This document shows positions 15,009 through 15,319 of a stretch of DNA of 15,319 bases, in pieces (within the stretch, counting starts at the first letter, position 1; each line of letters opens with the position of its first letter). This DNA comes from Bacteroidales bacterium (GTDB taxonomy: Bacteria > Bacteroidota > Bacteroidia > Bacteroidales > UBA932), in assembly GCA_004555145.1 (NCBI GenBank), contig SFJB01000028.1, positions 1-15,319 on the forward strand, read 5' to 3'. The notes beneath the pieces were generated by a model. The model saw only the letters and a program-made list of their open reading frames with translations, made no database searches and was not told the DNA's origin. Position numbers and translations under genes: made by a program.

Positions 15009-15319
15009 ATGAAAGCTAACCGAAAAGATAACACTGATTTCCAACTTGTAAGCAATATCATAAGAGGAGACATCAAATCGTTCGACGTTCTGTTCGAACG
15101 ATACTATCCCTTGCTCTTCACCTTTGCTTTCAGGATGTTGAAAGACAGGGAAGCAGCTGAAGATATCACCCAGGAATGCTTCATCAAGTTATGGCTATAT
15201 CGTGACAGGCTGAAACCTGAACTGCCGGTCAAGAATATTCTCTACAAGATAATACGAAACAGCTGTCTTGATTATTTCCGCTCCAAAAAGGAAGTCCTCA
15301 AATCTCTGGTCTCATCCCT
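15009..15319 (+). CDS. ECF-type RNA polymerase sigma-70 factor, 3' end outside window
   Basis: From ATG 15009 the plus strand is open for 103 codons to the window edge. The sequence matches sigma-70 region 2 of ECF factors: LFERYYPLLFTFAFRML (28-44, region 2.1), REAAEDITQECFIKLW (47-62, region 2.2, core binding), and NILYKIIRNSCLDYFRSKK (76-94, regions 2.3-2.4, -10 recognition). Region 4 lies outside. In Bacteroidetes such genes usually precede a FecR-type anti-sigma gene and often a SusC/SusD pair, so a nutrient-uptake locus may begin here; that is inference. A second ATG at 15005 is in another frame and hits a stop after four codons. A 9-bp inverted repeat lies within codons 23-32. Confidence 0.92.
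   Translation, partial: MKANRKDNTDFQLVSNIIRGDIKSFDVLFERYYPLLFTFAFRMLKDREAAEDITQECFIKLWLYRDRLKPELPVKNILYKIIRNSCLDYFRSKKEVLKSLVSS
15077..15102. repeat. Inverted repeat within the early ECF sigma coding region
   Basis: ATCGTTCGA (15077-15085) and TCGAACGAT (15094-15102) form a perfect 9-bp stem with an 8-base loop. It encodes part of the region 2.1 segment around KSFDVLFERY, so protein constraint explains some but not obviously all of the match. Confidence 0.4.

Noticed and set aside
14809..15012. A 67-codon open frame across the end of the DUF418 gene
   Set aside because: It runs out of frame through the DUF418 C-terminus, the terminator hairpin and the AT-rich spacer, and shows no domain.
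1..15319. CRISPR arrays, insertion sequences, phage genes, toxin-antitoxin pairs, tRNA or rRNA genes
   Set aside because: I looked for regular direct repeats, transposase or integrase motifs, cloverleaf-like segments and conserved rRNA stretches and saw none.

Overview
The window looks like ordinary chromosome from a member of the Bacteroidales. The case rests on Bacteroidetes-type promoters (a TAnnTTTG -7 box, in places with TTTG about 19 bases upstream), little sign of Shine-Dalgarno sequences, and family types common in that group: a CPA2 antiporter with two C-terminal RCK_C-like domains, DUF3467, a KdsC-like phosphatase next to Maf, and an ECF sigma factor. Species or genus cannot be fixed by eye. 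I see no phage, insertion sequence, CRISPR array, tRNA or rRNA.

Layout. Positions 1-1329 (minus) carry most of a Na+/phosphate cotransporter cut by the window edge. A 375-base AT-rich stretch with a promoter and a probably structured leader separates it from a large cation:proton antiporter (1705-3960, plus). Next come threonine 3-dehydrogenase (tdh, minus) and 2-amino-3-ketobutyrate CoA ligase (kbl, plus), divergent from a 112-base spacer; together they convert threonine to glycine and acetyl-CoA. tcdA (tRNA t6A dehydratase, minus) is convergent with kbl and divergent from ridA plus a 78-residue membrane protein. valS and luxS form a minus-strand pair (10837-7699).

From 10931 a tight plus-strand cluster follows: DUF3467 protein, KdsC-like phosphatase, Maf nucleotide pyrophosphatase and a compact RluA-family pseudouridine synthase. 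Neighbouring genes overlap or are only a few bases apart, so one transcript is likely. A DUF418 membrane protein with its own -7 box follows, then a strong 12-bp hairpin (probable terminator), a short operator-like palindrome, and the first 103 codons of an ECF sigma factor running off the right edge.

Working together: tdh/kbl (threonine catabolism), ridA (clearing reactive enamines) and tcdA (a threonine-derived tRNA modification) make a loosely threonine-themed block; valS/luxS combine translation with S-ribosylhomocysteine recycling and AI-2 formation; kdsC supplies KDO for lipid A core. No convincing new multi-gene system is visible. The most notable signals are three convergent gene pairs with touching or overlapping stop codons, the antiporter's leader, a compact RluA variant, motif changes in LuxS and KdsC, and inverted repeats around the ECF sigma start.
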